This document shows, piece after piece, positions 5,614 through 6,196 of a stretch of 6,196 nt of DNA; positions within the stretch are counted from its first letter, which is position 1; every line of letters starts with the position of its first letter. This stretch comes from an uncultured Streptococcus sp. (lineage in GTDB: Bacteria > Bacillota > Bacilli > Lactobacillales > Aerococcaceae), in the NCBI GenBank assembly GCA_916050055.1, contig CAJZJY010000072.1, positions 1 to 6,196 of the forward strand. Reading direction: 5' to 3'. Made by a program: the position numbers and the translations under genes. The notes beneath the pieces were generated by a model. That model did not search any database. It was not told the DNA's origin and saw nothing but the letters and a program-made list of their open reading frames with translations.

Positions 5614-6066
5614 ATGAAAGTAATTTTCTTGAAAGATGTAAAAGGTAAAGGTAAAAAAGGTGACGTTAAAAACGTTGCAGATGGATACGCACAAAACTTC
5701 CTAATCAAAAATGGTTTAGCTAAAGAAGCAAATGCCGCAAACTTAGCAACTTTATCAGGACAAAAGAAAGCTGAAGAAAAACACAACGCTGAATTATTAG
5801 CAAAAGCCAAAGAAATTAAAGAGTTCTTAGAACGCGAAGATACAGTTGTAACGATTAAAGCAAAAGCAGGGGAAGATGGCCGTCTATTCGGAGCAATCCC
5901 AGCGAAGCAAATCGCAGAAGAATTCAACAAGAAATTCAATGTTGAATTGGATCGTCGCAAATTCGAATTAGCAGCACCAATTCGTGCATTAGGATACACT
6001 CGTGTTCCTGTTAAATTACACCACGATGTAACAGCAATTATGACTGTGAATATCGTTGCTCAATAA
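5614..6066 (+). CDS. rplI: 50S ribosomal protein L9
   Basis: A 150-residue L9, the usual length. The N-terminal rRNA-binding domain shows [20 protein letters not shown] then [16 protein letters not shown] (residues 1-36), which contains the L9 signature. A long charged connecting helix follows (about 41-76, rich in Lys, Glu and Ala), then the C-terminal domain from about 78 ([27 protein letters not shown] ... [17 protein letters not shown]). L9 binds 23S rRNA near the L1 stalk and helps keep the reading frame. AGGAGG at 5601-5606 precedes the ATG by 7 bp. It is 15 bp after gdpP and probably shares its transcript; a terminator follows 11 bp beyond its stop. Confidence 0.97.
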   Translation: MKVIFLKDVKGKGKKGDVKNVADGYAQNFLIKNGLAKEANAANLATLSGQKKAEEKHNAELLAKAKEIKEFLEREDTVVTIKAKAGEDGRLFGAIPAKQIAEEFNKKFNVELDRRKFELAAPIRALGYTRVPVKLHHDVTAIMTVNIVAQ

Positions 6067-6077
6067 TAAGAAATACT

Positions 6078-6115
6078 AAGGATTTTCCCGTTGTGGAGAA
6101 TCCTTTTTCTTTTGA
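6078..6115 (+). terminator. Intrinsic terminator after rplI
   Basis: AAGGATTTTCC (6078-6088) pairs with GGAGAATCCTT (6095-6105), 11 bp with one G-U pair and a 6-nt loop CGTTGT, followed by TTTTTCTTTTG. It ends the gdpP-rplI transcript, so any downstream dnaB-type gene would need its own promoter. Confidence 0.9.
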
Positions 6116-6124
6116 TTTTAAACA

Positions 6125-6140
6125 TGTGATACATTTCACA
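6125..6140. promoter_or_regulatory. CRP/FNR-family operator-like palindrome
   Basis: TGTGA (6125-6129), six bases, TCACA (6136-6140): an exact match to the TGTGA-N6-TCACA pattern used by CRP/FNR-family regulators, including Firmicutes Fnr and ArcR-like proteins. It lies just past the rplI terminator and 56 bp before the window end, so its target gene would be outside. I see no clear -35/-10 pair in 6116-6196 on either strand and no ORF in that stretch. Confidence 0.45.
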
Positions 6141-6196
6141 AAGTCATAAACAAACATTCCAGTTTCCATGCTAGAAAAGACTCAATCTTCTGTTTT

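Noticed and set aside
5559..5999. Minus-strand 146-residue ORF opposite rplI
   Set aside because: It is antisense to a clear rplI and has low-complexity Ser/Ala/Phe composition, typical of a shadow frame.

Overview
The window looks like a low-GC Gram-positive (Firmicutes) chromosome, most probably Lactobacillales. The reasons are AT-rich codon choice, strong AGGAGG-type ribosome binding sites, the gene order rpsF-ssb-rpsR followed by gdpP-rplI, and a GdpP-type c-di-AMP phosphodiesterase. I cannot name a genus with confidence. No mobile element, CRISPR array, tRNA or rRNA is visible.

Layout. Positions 1-1544 hold a two-gene unit: the 3' end of a cyclase/kynurenine-formamidase-like hydrolase, then a short MetE-like cobalamin-independent methionine synthase homologue with an intact zinc site. 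A strong hairpin at 1560-1588, with T-runs usable on both strands, separates this unit from a convergent small XRE-type helix-turn-helix gene (1611-1901, minus). That gene resembles a HigA-type antitoxin, but no toxin gene lies beside it. A divergent intergenic region (1902-2143) carries the regulator's probable promoter, with an overlapping palindrome. It also carries a good extended -10 promoter and a structured leader for the ribosomal/replication operon rpsF-ssb-rpsR (2144-3252), which ends at a strong intrinsic terminator (3261-3297).

The most notable element is in the 318-bp gap between rpsR and gdpP. Three copies of the perfect 16-bp palindrome TGTTTCACGTGAAACA lie at 3405-3420, 3448-3463 and 3489-3504. 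This matches the ParB/Spo0J centromere site parS. Their centres are 43 and 41 bp apart, about four helical turns each, so all three should face the same side of the DNA. The last copy ends 11 bp before the -35 element of the promoter for gdpP-rplI. The cluster therefore looks like an origin-proximal ParB loading station placed against a promoter for c-di-AMP turnover and ribosomal protein L9.

gdpP (3571-5598) and rplI (5614-6066) are 15 bp apart and end at an intrinsic terminator (6078-6115). Just beyond it is a perfect TGTGA-N6-TCACA palindrome (6125-6140), the CRP/FNR-family operator pattern, which presumably serves a gene outside the window. In many Firmicutes that neighbour is dnaB, the replicative helicase gene.

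Functionally, the right-hand two thirds is a conserved housekeeping block for translation (S6, S18, L9), single-strand DNA protection (SSB), c-di-AMP signalling (GdpP) and probable chromosome segregation (parS). The left third is accessory metabolism with an orphan regulator. I found no clearly new protein system. The parS cluster and its promoter-adjacent placement are the best candidates for follow-up.
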